A stretch of 63,597 bases of DNA. Origin: a virus. Under the pieces are notes generated by a model that made no database searches, was not told where the DNA came from, and saw only the letters and a list, made by a program, of their open reading frames with translations. The translations under genes were made by a program, and so were the position numbers. The DNA lies in the IMG/VR virus record IMGVR_UViG_3300033182_000943, positions 1 to 63,597 of that record; one strand, written 5' to 3'. Shown here piece after piece: positions 51,234-59,935 of the stretch (its first letter is position 1; the number at the start of each line of letters is the position of its first letter).

Positions 51234-53549
51234 ATGCCAATTACTATACAAGAACTGCTAGCATCGGATACCATATCACAGGCAGTTGATAAAATTAATT
51301 TTAATTTTGACCAGCTTATTCTGAATGGTGGAGGTCCTGTTGGGCCTGCTGGTGTTGCTGGGCCTACTGGTCCAATTGGGGGCAGAGGTATTAGAGGCGA
51401 AAAGTGGTATGAAGATCCTAATGTAACTGCAACCGATCCTAATACATTAATTTTCACGGACCTTATCGAAGGTGATAATTACCTTGATGCAAATGGGGTG
51501 GTGTGGAAATATAATGGAACATCTTGGGTTATAACACCCGTTGACTTAACTGGGCCTACTGGGCCTGCAGGTAGTGCAGATGGTTTTCTTTTCTTTGGTG
51601 GTTTCCCAGGTGGAGCACCTGCTGGTAATGAAAACGTTGCGTATCCTACACTGATGCCTAGTGGTACTGCAGGTGGTGCCAATTCAACCAATGAGGCGGT
51701 GCCTTCCCTGATCATTGCAGGTATACCCCAAAATGCGCCAGCAACTTCTGGTATAACTTACACCGATGCATATCAGATAAGTACGGCAATGATGGAAGAT
51801 TTGGATTCATCTGTTGTGAGTACTATCATTCACCAAAAGGACAGTGGTACTAGTGCTATTAAGTTTATGGGTGGTGGTGCTTTATTATCTGAAAATTTTG
51901 AACAAGATGATGTTACTCAACTATCAGGCATAAAGTTAACTGAGGACGATACTTTAAACATTATTGTACCTAAACCTGCAACGTCACCTACTGTTATTAG
52001 CGATCTTATTGGATTTAATCTTAATACAAGTAGAAGAGGACAACAGTTTAGGGCAGGTAAGCAAATTGATATTATATCTGGGGTTGATAGTACTCCGTCA
52101 GGTTTAGTTTCTGAACACTCAGATATTACATTTACCGTTAACACAGCAAATCCTGCTACCCCAGCAAAACTTTCTATGGCCAGTACAAACACGGCTTCAA
52201 CTGCTCTGTTTGAATTGGGTGGAAATATTTCATCACCTACAACTACTACAAACACAGGAAGAATTTATGGAGCTGCCGATAATGTTAGATTTGTTGGTGG
52301 TACAGAAGTAGGAATGAGAATTGGTAACAACTTTATGATAGTTGAACCAAGTAACATTACTATTGAAAGTGCATTAGGTGATGTTCAAATTAATACAAAT
52401 AACAATGACTTTATTGTACAGGCTGGTTCATCCGGGACTCTTGATCTAAATGGTTTTTCTATTAGCGGTAGTGCTGCTGATGATGTGACATTCTCAGCTC
52501 CTGATATTGATCTTATTGGACCAGATATAAAGTTAAAAGCACAAAGTGGTACCCATCAACTATTTGTAGACAATAGCTCTATTACCACAGGTGGCATAAA
52601 ACTTACAGGTAATGTGGTTTGGGATTATTCCGGTGTAGGTTCCCCATCCCCTTATACCTCAACCCGCCAAATACTTATTAGACCGCAGAACACCACAAAC
52701 CCTCCCTTAATTATACAAAGCTTTTCGGGGGATGGGGGTACTTTGAAAGGTATAAGAATTGCAACAGGTACCGGTACCGGTGTCTTTGTAAATTCAACTG
52801 AAATTTATAATGCAGGTGTTTATATTGATGGTAATTCAGCAGCTACTGGTATTATAGGATTTAGATTAAATGCAGAGGATAGTGTCTCCAGCAGGAATCA
52901 TACCCAGTTTCACGCAAAGCGAGATACAACTGAGATTGGAAATAGACTTCGGTATGTTAGGAGATCAGTAAACGTTAATCCATGTACTGCAGGTATTACT
53001 GGTGGTTCTGGTGGAACAGGTTATACTGTACCTGCTGCAGCTATGGATGCAACTTATCTTGATATCCAATTTGCCTATCCAGGAGGTCCTACCTCGCCGT
53101 CCCCCGCCGCATCCGACGATGAATTTGATTTCTATTTACCGGATGGTGCGTATGAAGGGCAAAAACTTGTTTTACATATAACGGCTGCACCGAGTAGAAA
53201 TTTACTTAATGACGGGTTTGGGTACAGTTATTATGATTGGCCTTCAGCTTCTGGAAGTGGTGGAGAAATAACCATTTACGTTAAGAGCTCTTCTAATGGC
53301 TATAGCACAACCTATGAACAGATTGCCCAGATGGAAGTTGGAAAGGTGGGTTCTTCTCCTAGAAACGGTTCCGAATTTTTAGCTGAGTTTATCTGGAGTG
53401 GTAGAACATATACAGCAGTTGAGGATTCTATCGGTGGTTCTACAATCAGAAGAAGAACTATGGGTTGGATTATGGTAAGTGGCCCTGGTGTAGTTAGCGC
53501 TACGGCTGGGCAATATAAGGCGGTTGAAAATACACAACAATATTCTTAA
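51234..53549 (+). CDS. Tail fibre protein with short collagen-like segment
   Basis: The 771-residue protein begins with the docking-like N-terminus PITIQELLASDTISQAVDKI. A collagen-like GPVGPAGVAGPTGPIGGRG run follows at about 36-54 and a second at 104-112. Next come long beta-helical stretches (DVQINTNNNDFIVQAGSSGT, FSISGSAADDVTFSAPDIDL) and a C-terminal globular domain with GAYEGQKLVLHITAAP. The layout is typical of trimeric tail fibres. The tip probably binds the host receptor. Confidence 0.75.
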   Translation: MPITIQELLASDTISQAVDKINFNFDQLILNGGGPVGPAGVAGPTGPIGGRGIRGEKWYEDPNVTATDPNTLIFTDLIEGDNYLDANGVVWKYNGTSWVITPVDLTGPTGPAGSADGFLFFGGFPGGAPAGNENVAYPTLMPSGTAGGANSTNEAVPSLIIAGIPQNAPATSGITYTDAYQISTAMMEDLDSSVVSTIIHQKDSGTSAIKFMGGGALLSENFEQDDVTQLSGIKLTEDDTLNIIVPKPATSPTVISDLIGFNLNTSRRGQQFRAGKQIDIISGVDSTPSGLVSEHSDITFTVNTANPATPAKLSMASTNTASTALFELGGNISSPTTTTNTGRIYGAADNVRFVGGTEVGMRIGNNFMIVEPSNITIESALGDVQINTNNNDFIVQAGSSGTLDLNGFSISGSAADDVTFSAPDIDLIGPDIKLKAQSGTHQLFVDNSSITTGGIKLTGNVVWDYSGVGSPSPYTSTRQILIRPQNTTNPPLIIQSFSGDGGTLKGIRIATGTGTGVFVNSTEIYNAGVYIDGNSAATGIIGFRLNAEDSVSSRNHTQFHAKRDTTEIGNRLRYVRRSVNVNPCTAGITGGSGGTGYTVPAAAMDATYLDIQFAYPGGPTSPSPAASDDEFDFYLPDGAYEGQKLVLHITAAPSRNLLNDGFGYSYYDWPSASGSGGEITIYVKSSSNGYSTTYEQIAQMEVGKVGSSPRNGSEFLAEFIWSGRTYTAVEDSIGGSTIRRRTMGWIMVSGPGVVSATAGQYKAVENTQQYS

Positions 53550-53559
53550 TAACTAAGAA

Positions 53560-53802
53560 ATGAATATAGAAGATAGAAAAGAACTTAAAAACTTTATAGA
53601 TCGCTATAAAGAAATTGAAACATCAATTGAATTAATGCAAAAGAGCATTGAATCTTTAGCGGAAAAAAGAGATAATCTTTTTGACGAGTTAGACGGCCTT
53701 AAGAAAAGGGAAGAAGCCTTTATGAATAGGTTAATTGAAAAATACGGAGCAAGTGAAGTAACCCCTCATAAGTTACTACAACTTTACGAAGAAGGTATAT
53801 GA
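53560..53802 (+). CDS. Small coiled-coil protein
   Basis: The 80-residue product is a nearly continuous charged coiled coil (NFIDRYKEIETSIELMQKSI, LAEKRDNLFDELDGLKKREE) ending in a short PHKLLQLY motif. It overlaps the start of the spanin-like gene. It may be a structural rod, linker or lysis regulator. Confidence 0.6.
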   Translation: MNIEDRKELKNFIDRYKEIETSIELMQKSIESLAEKRDNLFDELDGLKKREEAFMNRLIEKYGASEVTPHKLLQLYEEGI

Positions 53803-54569
53803 TAGTTATTAAAAACATATTAGCTTTTTTAACAGATACAAGGAATACTAGAATGCTACTGTTAGGTGGAATTGTGGTATTGGTTATGCTATTGTTTAGA
53901 CAGTGTCAGGCAACGGCGGAGGCCAGACGAGAAGTAACAAGAGTTGTGAATAACTATGAAGCTGCAAATGATACAATCAGAAATTACATAAATGAGTTAG
54001 GAAACGCAGAGGCAGAGAAAAAAGCATTAGTATTAACTCTCACGGAGGTTAGAGATTCATTAGAATTTGAAAAAAATAAACCACCAATTACTGTTATTAA
54101 GTATCGTACTAGAATAGTTGAAAAGATTGTTGAAGTACCGGTTTATCAAATAGATACCATCATAGGTGATTTTAGTTCTGCTTTTACTATTGATAAATGG
54201 TCAAGTTGGGGAAAGAGCTCTAGAAAAATTAAGTTTTTGGTTCCTTATGAAACGCAAGGTGACTCTCTTACCTTAGGTAATGCTACAATCGATTTGGAAC
54301 AGAACATTTGGTTAACTGCATCAATTCTAAGAGATAAGAAAACTGAAGAGGTGTTTGTAAACTTAACAAGCGATTATCCAGGAACGACCTTTAATAGCGC
54401 GCAAGGAATTATGATTGATCCTAATAGCAAAGGTTTATTGGATCTTCAATATCAAAATAGAAAAACATTAGGACTGGGATTGCAATTAGGTGTAGGCCTT
54501 AGCGGTACGGGCTTTACTCCGTATGTTGGTCTAGGTTTAAATTACACCCCTAAGTTTTTACAGTGGTAA
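53799..54569 (+). CDS. Envelope-spanning protein, possible unimolecular spanin
   Basis: The 256-residue protein has an inner-membrane span at about 18-35 (RMLLLGGIVVLVMLLF) and a periplasmic coiled coil (EARREVTRVVNNYEAANDTI, EKKALVLTLTEVRDSLEFEK). A proline/valine strand region follows (IVEKIVEVPVYQID). It ends in a hairpin of two outer-membrane-like strands (LGLGLQLGVGLSGTGF, PYVGLGLNYTPKFLQW) with a terminal aromatic residue. Linking both membranes this way suits a spanin acting at lysis or a trans-envelope tether. It lies among virion genes, so a virion role is possible. Confidence 0.62.
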   Translation: MIVIKNILAFLTDTRNTRMLLLGGIVVLVMLLFRQCQATAEARREVTRVVNNYEAANDTIRNYINELGNAEAEKKALVLTLTEVRDSLEFEKNKPPITVIKYRTRIVEKIVEVPVYQIDTIIGDFSSAFTIDKWSSWGKSSRKIKFLVPYETQGDSLTLGNATIDLEQNIWLTASILRDKKTEEVFVNLTSDYPGTTFNSAQGIMIDPNSKGLLDLQYQNRKTLGLGLQLGVGLSGTGFTPYVGLGLNYTPKFLQW

Positions 54570-54582
54570 ATAAATAGAATAG

Positions 54583-55962
54583 ATGGAATCTTCTAGATTT
54601 ATACAAATAACCCCAGAGATCTTGATTGAGTATATCTATACCGATCAAACGAATCCTACTACATTTAATACCTCTACTTATCCAATAGAGATAATGAGAG
54701 ATGGGCATACTGGAGGATCTTATATGTTTAATACAGATTCTGTTTCTGCCACTATGGGTAATTACAGGGACATATCAGCAGCTGCACTAAATCAAAACAA
54801 ATCGCAGTATGTATCATTAGATACTGATGTAGGTGTACCTTATAATGATTATGATCCGGAATTAACTGATAGTGCTAACCTACTGCAGACTTTTACACCT
54901 TTCCTTGATATTGAATATGATAGGGTTAGAGTACATTTTATTGCAGGATTTAATTTTCAAGGATATGATGGTTTAATTTTTAATGTAACATGTCCAAGAA
55001 GGGATGGCGTTGACATTAATCTTTCTGCTATTAATTTTCTAAAAGATGATACCCCGGTATTTAATCCTGACCCTTTACTTATAGCGGATAAGTTATTCTC
55101 AACATACATTGAATGGAGAGTACCTTCTCTGTACTTTATGAATGATAACTTTGTTACAAGTGATCCTAATGGATTAGGTTATAGGTTAACAGAAGGTCAA
55201 GGGTTTAAGACTACCCCAACATTAAATTTACAGGTACTAGGAATATCAAAAACTACTGTTGATAACGGCTATAGTTTTTATGAAGTACGTGAACTTAATG
55301 CAGTTAATATATTAAGTAGAGATATTTATGATAATCTCTATGCACAGGTAGTTGAATCAAGTATAGGTGATTACTTTGAACTAACTGGGATAGTTACAGG
55401 ATCTTCTCTATCTAATTTTATCGCCCAGTTAAATTCTTCTGGTGGTGATTACATAATATTTCATGAAATTACTGTTAGTGAACAGATTGGAAGTTTATTT
55501 GAACAGTCAAGTAACCAGATAATATCGCAAACTACTGATTTTGATGAACCTATATTATTTAGGCCAATTATACTTAACAGTGCAATAGCGGTATCATTTG
55601 CAATTAACTATACATTAAGACTTTATAACAGAGCCGATAGTACACAGATTATTAAAAATGCTAGATTAGTTTCAACTGATACTAAGAAGTATGGAAGAAG
55701 ACTTATGAAGATTAATTTAGGAGTAGTTCCTACTGTTGCTAATGTAGTTAATCAAATAGCACCTGATGATGGTAGAAATATTATCGTTTCAACAGGATCT
55801 TCTTTAGGATCCAATAGGGCTAATACATCTGAGCAGATTACAGAAAAATTAGTGGTTAAGACTAAGTATGTTACTAGCTTTAGGGATAGAATAAATGTAA
55901 AGGCATCAATAGCGCCGGTAAAAATACAAAACATAACAGAGACAGATGGCGGTACAAACTAA
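54583..55962 (+). CDS. Virion structural protein, beta-rich
   Basis: The 459-residue protein is rich in Asp, Asn, Tyr and Thr with many strands (VRVHFIAGFNFQGYDGLIFN, AVSFAINYTLRLYNRADS). The C-terminus is basic and beta (LVVKTKYVTSFRDRINVKAS). A baseplate wedge (gp8-like) or adhesin is possible. Its end overlaps the next gene by 17 bases. Confidence 0.6.
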   Translation: MESSRFIQITPEILIEYIYTDQTNPTTFNTSTYPIEIMRDGHTGGSYMFNTDSVSATMGNYRDISAAALNQNKSQYVSLDTDVGVPYNDYDPELTDSANLLQTFTPFLDIEYDRVRVHFIAGFNFQGYDGLIFNVTCPRRDGVDINLSAINFLKDDTPVFNPDPLLIADKLFSTYIEWRVPSLYFMNDNFVTSDPNGLGYRLTEGQGFKTTPTLNLQVLGISKTTVDNGYSFYEVRELNAVNILSRDIYDNLYAQVVESSIGDYFELTGIVTGSSLSNFIAQLNSSGGDYIIFHEITVSEQIGSLFEQSSNQIISQTTDFDEPILFRPIILNSAIAVSFAINYTLRLYNRADSTQIIKNARLVSTDTKKYGRRLMKINLGVVPTVANVVNQIAPDDGRNIIVSTGSSLGSNRANTSEQITEKLVVKTKYVTSFRDRINVKASIAPVKIQNITETDGGTN

Positions 55963-56893
55963 CATAGCATTAACAGAAAAGGAGACTAAGATTTATAAGA
56001 AGTTTAAATCTCTTTCTGTAAATGAAGATCCTAAATTGCAAGGAGACGGTGTTATTAGAATATCTCCCTTTGATGATTACTTTTTGTTTACACTCTTTAA
56101 TGAAATCAATTCTGAGAATGTCCCGATTGATTTGACTAATGTAGGTACTCTTTATATGGTTTTTGTTGGTCAGAATGATGAAATAAGAATTCCTAATTAT
56201 ACAAATGTACAGGATATTGATATGTCATCCGGGCAGGTATTATTTAGAATAGATAAGGAAAATTCAAAAAAGATACTTGCATTAGATAATAAAAACTTCT
56301 ACATATCAACTATTATGGTTGATGCGGATGGTGAGTCTGATGAATCTGTAGTTTATACCGGAACCTTTTTATCATTTGAAGATGGAGCAAAACAATCAAC
56401 CACCGATCAAATAGAGGAATTAAGAATTCAGTATTCTAAAGAACTTGCAGCATTGCAATCAAAAATAGAATCACTTAATACTACGGTATCGGATTTAACC
56501 GAGACAAATGAAGAGCAATTGGTTACCATAGAAGCTCTTAAAAATAGTAATGTTAATCTTACAAATGAAGTTGCATCATTAAGTGAAGCCTTAGGTGATT
56601 CGCAAGCCGAGACTTTACTAGCGGAAGCACAAGCGGCTCAGCGTGCGGCTGAATTGGCTCAATTGCAGAAGCAACAGCAGATTGCTTTAGCTTCATCTGG
56701 GACTGGCGGTTTTAATTATATAGCAGCTTCTAAGAATTTACAAAATTATACATTAGGCGTAAATCCTGTTACATCAGGTACTTCAGGAGTATCTTCTATA
56801 GTTACACGATCATTTAACCCACCTGGTCCAATTAGTGTTGCAGGTAGGGCACAGGGTGTAAGTGGTGTAAGTGGAGAAAGAGGAATTGATTAA
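55946..56893 (+). CDS. Virion protein with N-terminal beta domain and coiled coil
   Basis: The 315-residue protein has a beta sandwich at about 35-150 (IRISPFDDYFLFTLFNEINS, GQVLFRIDKENSKKILALD, YTGTFLSFEDG). A coiled coil follows at about 155-245 (IEELRIQYSKELAALQSKIE, ATEN-type repeats) and a Gly/Ser/Pro-rich tail. The N-terminal sandwich resembles the BppU-type domain of phage fibre-holding proteins. Likely a fibre or baseplate connector. Confidence 0.6.
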   Translation: MAVQTNIALTEKETKIYKKFKSLSVNEDPKLQGDGVIRISPFDDYFLFTLFNEINSENVPIDLTNVGTLYMVFVGQNDEIRIPNYTNVQDIDMSSGQVLFRIDKENSKKILALDNKNFYISTIMVDADGESDESVVYTGTFLSFEDGAKQSTTDQIEELRIQYSKELAALQSKIESLNTTVSDLTETNEEQLVTIEALKNSNVNLTNEVASLSEALGDSQAETLLAEAQAAQRAAELAQLQKQQQIALASSGTGGFNYIAASKNLQNYTLGVNPVTSGTSGVSSIVTRSFNPPGPISVAGRAQGVSGVSGERGID

Positions 56894-56900
56894 TTAAGAT

Positions 56901-57455
56901 ATGTTATTAAGCGCAAGAAATAATCAGTTTAGGTTTTCTTTTCCAAGAAACTTTATACCTAAGGAAATTGCAGATAAGTACAGACCTTATCTCAATCGCA
57001 TGCCTGGTGGTTTAATTAAGGAACCTATTGACTTTTTTAATTATGGTATTCAATCGTTAAATTTACCAGGTCCTAGTTTTGATCCTACTACCCAAAACGA
57101 TTTTCCTGGTAATACCAGAAGATTTAGATCAAGCATACCTAAACAAGAGCTCTATGATAAATCATTGACAGTAACAATGCAAGCGTTTGATGGGTGGGTT
57201 AATTATTGGATGGCGGTTGAGGTCTTTGATTATTACTATAGATTAGATGGTAAGAATCCATTTTTACCAGAAGGAGTAGGAATCCAAATGTTAGATGGTG
57301 AAGGTAACGTATTTGTTACTGCTAGGTTAGGCGAAATGATTATGTCTAGTGTTAGTGCATTAGATCTTAATTTTTCAAGTAACACAATTGAATTCCAAAC
57401 GTTTGATATAGACTTCTCATATAACATTCTAGATGTCACGGTAAATCTTACCTAA
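56901..57455 (+). CDS. Tail-tube-like structural protein
   Basis: The 184-residue protein begins LLSARNNQFRFSFPRNFIP and has LTVTMQAFDGWVNYWMAVEV then FDYYYR. A loop and strands follow (VFVTARLGEMIMSSVSALD, FDIDFSYNILDVTVNL). Size and strand order suit a gp19-like tube or tube-terminator protein. The Trp/Tyr-rich helix is unusual for a tube monomer. It ends on the candidate promoter at 57454. Confidence 0.6.
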   Translation: MLLSARNNQFRFSFPRNFIPKEIADKYRPYLNRMPGGLIKEPIDFFNYGIQSLNLPGPSFDPTTQNDFPGNTRRFRSSIPKQELYDKSLTVTMQAFDGWVNYWMAVEVFDYYYRLDGKNPFLPEGVGIQMLDGEGNVFVTARLGEMIMSSVSALDLNFSSNTIEFQTFDIDFSYNILDVTVNLT

Positions 57456-57462
57456 TATATAA
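57454..57462 (+). promoter_or_regulatory. Candidate late promoter motif AATATATAA
   Basis: AATATATAA overlaps the upstream stop and lies 21-29 bases before the ATG at 57483. Confidence 0.45.
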
Positions 57463-57482
57463 TTAAATCAATAAGTAGAATA

Positions 57483-57836
57483 ATGAAAACTTTTAAAGAT
57501 TATCTTACCGAGACTCATACTGATTCTTTAGACATCTATCATACTTTAAATGAATCAAATTTGACAGAAGAACAGGAAGCTGCGATCGACGAAGCAGTCT
57601 CTCGTATTATGGAAGAGCACGAGAAAGGCAAGAATATTGAAGAAGTAATGGAAGAAATTGTTAATGAAGGTATTCTAGGCTCTGTATTAGGTGGTCTTAC
57701 TGGTTTTGCTTTAGGTAAAGCAGTAGGTAAAGCTCTTGCCAAAGTATTAGGAATTGAAAAAGGTGCTCTTTATGATTTGTTAACCAGTCGATTAGTAGGT
57801 GCTGCTCTCGGTGCAGTACTTGGTAAGAGGCTCTAA
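57483..57836 (+). CDS. Probable internal head protein with capsid-targeting leader and glycine-zipper C-terminus
   Basis: The 117-residue protein starts MKTFKDYLTETHTDS, closely like the capsid-targeting leader of T4 IPIII (MKTYQEFIAEA). L-x-E sites for a gp21-like protease occur at LTE 8-10, LNE 22-24 and LTE 27-29. An acidic helical middle follows, then a Gly/Ala/Leu-rich C-terminal region with GSVLGGLTGFALGKAVGKAL and LVGAALGAVLGKRL, like a glycine-zipper membrane insert. After packaging it could be ejected and insert in the host membrane. Inference. Confidence 0.65.
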   Translation: MKTFKDYLTETHTDSLDIYHTLNESNLTEEQEAAIDEAVSRIMEEHEKGKNIEEVMEEIVNEGILGSVLGGLTGFALGKAVGKALAKVLGIEKGALYDLLTSRLVGAALGAVLGKRL

Positions 57837-57846
57837 TATTTGTAAT

Positions 57847-58500
57847 GTGATTTACATAGGAATAGACTTCTCTCTTAATAGTCCAGCTGTTTGTACACAA
57901 GATAACAAAGGTAAGTACAGATTCATTTCATTTTTTAATTTTGGTAACCGTCTTTGGGAAAGCGAAAAGATCCCAAAGGCATTTTCTGTGCATAAGGAAC
58001 TTTCCGATGATAATACAATTTTAGCAATACCCTATAACAGACAAGTTGACAGTAAAGACTTTCTTACTAGGGAGAGGCAGAAGTTAGACGATGGTGCTGC
58101 AATTGCTCAACTTATGTCTGATGTTCTAATTACTTTTTACGGTACCCAAAATGTTACAATTGGTCTTGAAGGATTTTCTTATGGATCTAAAGGTAACTCC
58201 TTTATCGACATTGTACAATACAATACCTTTTTAAGAAATGCTATTTTGCAAACATATGGGTCAGAAAAGATAAATGTATTTCAACCATCTCATGTAAAGA
58301 AATTGGCTGGTAAAGGTAATGCAAATAAACACTACATGGTTAAGGCATTTCAAGATGATGTCTTTAATGATAAAGACCTTAGAGATACAAAATTTTGGAA
58401 ATGGTGTAAAGGAAAGGACTTTTCGGAAAAGATCCCAAAACCTATTGATGATCTTGTAGATTCATACTTTATACTTAAATCTATACAAGCTAACCAATAA
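57847..58500 (+). CDS. RuvC-like Holliday-junction resolvase
   Basis: The 217-residue RNase H-fold nuclease has IGIDFSLNSP with Asp7, GLEGFSYGSKGNSFIDIVQY with Glu, and a C-terminal DDLVDSY acidic pair. PSHVKKLAGKGNANK between them is typical of RuvC. It would resolve branched DNA before packaging, the role of gp49 in T4. I chose GTG at 57847, since an earlier start would overlap the previous gene and the ATG at 57845 is followed at once by TGA. No Shine-Dalgarno is seen. Confidence 0.8.
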   Translation: MIYIGIDFSLNSPAVCTQDNKGKYRFISFFNFGNRLWESEKIPKAFSVHKELSDDNTILAIPYNRQVDSKDFLTRERQKLDDGAAIAQLMSDVLITFYGTQNVTIGLEGFSYGSKGNSFIDIVQYNTFLRNAILQTYGSEKINVFQPSHVKKLAGKGNANKHYMVKAFQDDVFNDKDLRDTKFWKWCKGKDFSEKIPKPIDDLVDSYFILKSIQANQ

Positions 58501-58567
58501 ATACTATTCTTTCAATCAATTAGTTAAATTTTATATTGTAGATCCAGAAAATAGTTTCAGCTTTTTT

Positions 58568-58855
58568 ATGATAAAGGCAATAAAAAATAGAATAATTCTT
58601 ATAAAGGATGAACAACCAGACAAAATTGGTTTAATCTATGTACCGAAATTAGAAGGGCAGCACGCACCGCCTTATTCAGGTACAATCATTTCAGTAGGCC
58701 CAGGCGTAGAAGATACTGATTATGTGGAGGGTGCTCGTGTACTATTCCACGACTTAGCAGGTACCGAATTTGAAGTTGATGGACAAAAAGTGTTTAGTAT
58801 CAGGGATAACGATGTGACTGCAATACTTTATGATAAAAATATTCAAATTCGCTGA
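58568..58855 (+). CDS. groES: GroES-type co-chaperonin (gp31-like)
   Basis: The 95-residue protein has the Cpn10 layout: AIKNRIILIKDEQPDKIGL, a mobile-loop region IYVPKLEGQHAPPY, then SGTIISVGPGVEDTDYVEGA and RVLFHDLAG, ending FSIRDNDVTAIL. T4 gp31 replaces GroES to fold the capsid protein in GroEL; this one is closer to bacterial GroES in length. Its mobile loop (about 24-36) differs from the bacterial consensus, which may suit a phage client. Confidence 0.92.
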   Translation: MIKAIKNRIILIKDEQPDKIGLIYVPKLEGQHAPPYSGTIISVGPGVEDTDYVEGARVLFHDLAGTEFEVDGQKVFSIRDNDVTAILYDKNIQIR

Positions 58856-58872
58856 AACTAAGTAGGGAATTG

Positions 58873-58881
58873 GATATATAA
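58873..58881 (+). promoter_or_regulatory. Candidate promoter motif GATATATAA
   Basis: A variant of the late motif lies 145 bases before the SSB start, at the head of its long leader. Confidence 0.35.
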
Positions 58882-58929
58882 TTAACAAAGGAACTGATTA
58901 TTCAGGGACTTTTAAACTGGCACTAACGA

Positions 58930-59032
58930 GGCAAAGAATATTGGCAATTCCCGGGCAAGCAAATAGGCAATGCTAAGTTAGGCTTTTAATAAACAAAAGT
59001 TAAACTTAAAAAAAGGCAAAGTAAAATGGCAA
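58930..59032 (+). promoter_or_regulatory. SSB leader with six GGCAA repeats
   Basis: GGCAA occurs at 58930, 58943, 58954, 58966, 59015 and 59028; the first four are 11-13 bases apart, and the last overlaps the start codon of the SSB gene (ATGGCAA). The whole leader is 170 bases, the longest in this region. T4 gp32 represses its own translation by binding its leader, so these repeats could be the operator. Confidence 0.55.
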
Positions 59033-59931
59033 ATGAATTTGACATCTTCAGTGTAAGCGTTAATGACCTTGACACTGGCGACAGAGAAAGAACCGCTGGT
59101 TCTGATCTCTACGCCCCGAAGCCCGACCAAGGGCAAGACGGTACTTACCGTTCTCTAATTAGGTTTCTACCTAACATTAAAAATCCACGTAAACCTTTCG
59201 TTCGTAAATTCGTTTATTGGTTAGAAGACCGTGACGGAAATGGTTTCTACGCTGATTCACCATCAACAGTTGGAGATAAGTGTCCAGTACAGGATATGTT
59301 CTTTAAACTTCGTAATAGTGAATCTGCTGTAGACAAAAAAATGTCTGAAAGTTTAAAGCGTAGAGAAGTATTCTATGCGTTGGTTCAAATCGTAAAGGAT
59401 CCACAAAACAGAGATCTTGAAGGTCAAATCAAAGTATTCAAATTTGGATATAAGATTAAGACTAAGATTGATGAAGAATTGAATCCACAGTTTGATGAAC
59501 CTACTCAGGTATTTGATCCGTTTGAAGGTAAGAACTTTGAATTGGTAATCTCTAAGAAAGGTGGTTATCCTAACTATGATTCTTGTAAATTCCAAGGTTC
59601 TAAATCTGCAATGGCTATCCAAGGTGAAAATGTAACTGATTCCGACGAAGGAAGAAAGGCAATCTTGGAATACCTTAAGGATGCACCTGATCTTGGTAAC
59701 TTTGATTACAAGGCATGGACTGACGAAACGCGTAACAAAGTAATGAATGTACTTTCTCAATACAGCTCGCCGGGGGCTTCTATTGAAACTGTTATGAAAA
59801 AGTCTGAACCTACATCCCAACCAAAGAAAGTTGAAAAAGCGGCTGAAGCCGTAACTGAAACTGCCGAAGCTTCAACAGATTCTTCAGGCGGAGACGACTT
59901 TGATGATTTCATTAACGGATTAGATCTTTAA
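59026..59931 (+). CDS. gp32: Single-stranded DNA-binding protein, gp32-like
   Basis: The 301-residue protein has the T4 gp32 layout. The N-terminus is polar, and a central OB-type core contains RSLIRFLPNIKNPRKPFVRK, KCPVQDMFFKLRNSE and YALVQIVKDPQNRDLEGQI. GGYPNYDSCKF follows. The C-terminus is Ala/Glu-rich then acidic, ending GGDDFDDFINGLDL, which recruits replication partners. Length matches T4 gp32 (301). Only two Cys are visible, so the gp32 zinc site is not complete. The primase gene follows by 4 bases. Confidence 0.88.
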   Translation: MANEFDIFSVSVNDLDTGDRERTAGSDLYAPKPDQGQDGTYRSLIRFLPNIKNPRKPFVRKFVYWLEDRDGNGFYADSPSTVGDKCPVQDMFFKLRNSESAVDKKMSESLKRREVFYALVQIVKDPQNRDLEGQIKVFKFGYKIKTKIDEELNPQFDEPTQVFDPFEGKNFELVISKKGGYPNYDSCKFQGSKSAMAIQGENVTDSDEGRKAILEYLKDAPDLGNFDYKAWTDETRNKVMNVLSQYSSPGASIETVMKKSEPTSQPKKVEKAAEAVTETAEASTDSSGGDDFDDFINGLDL

Positions 59932-59935
59932 TCCT

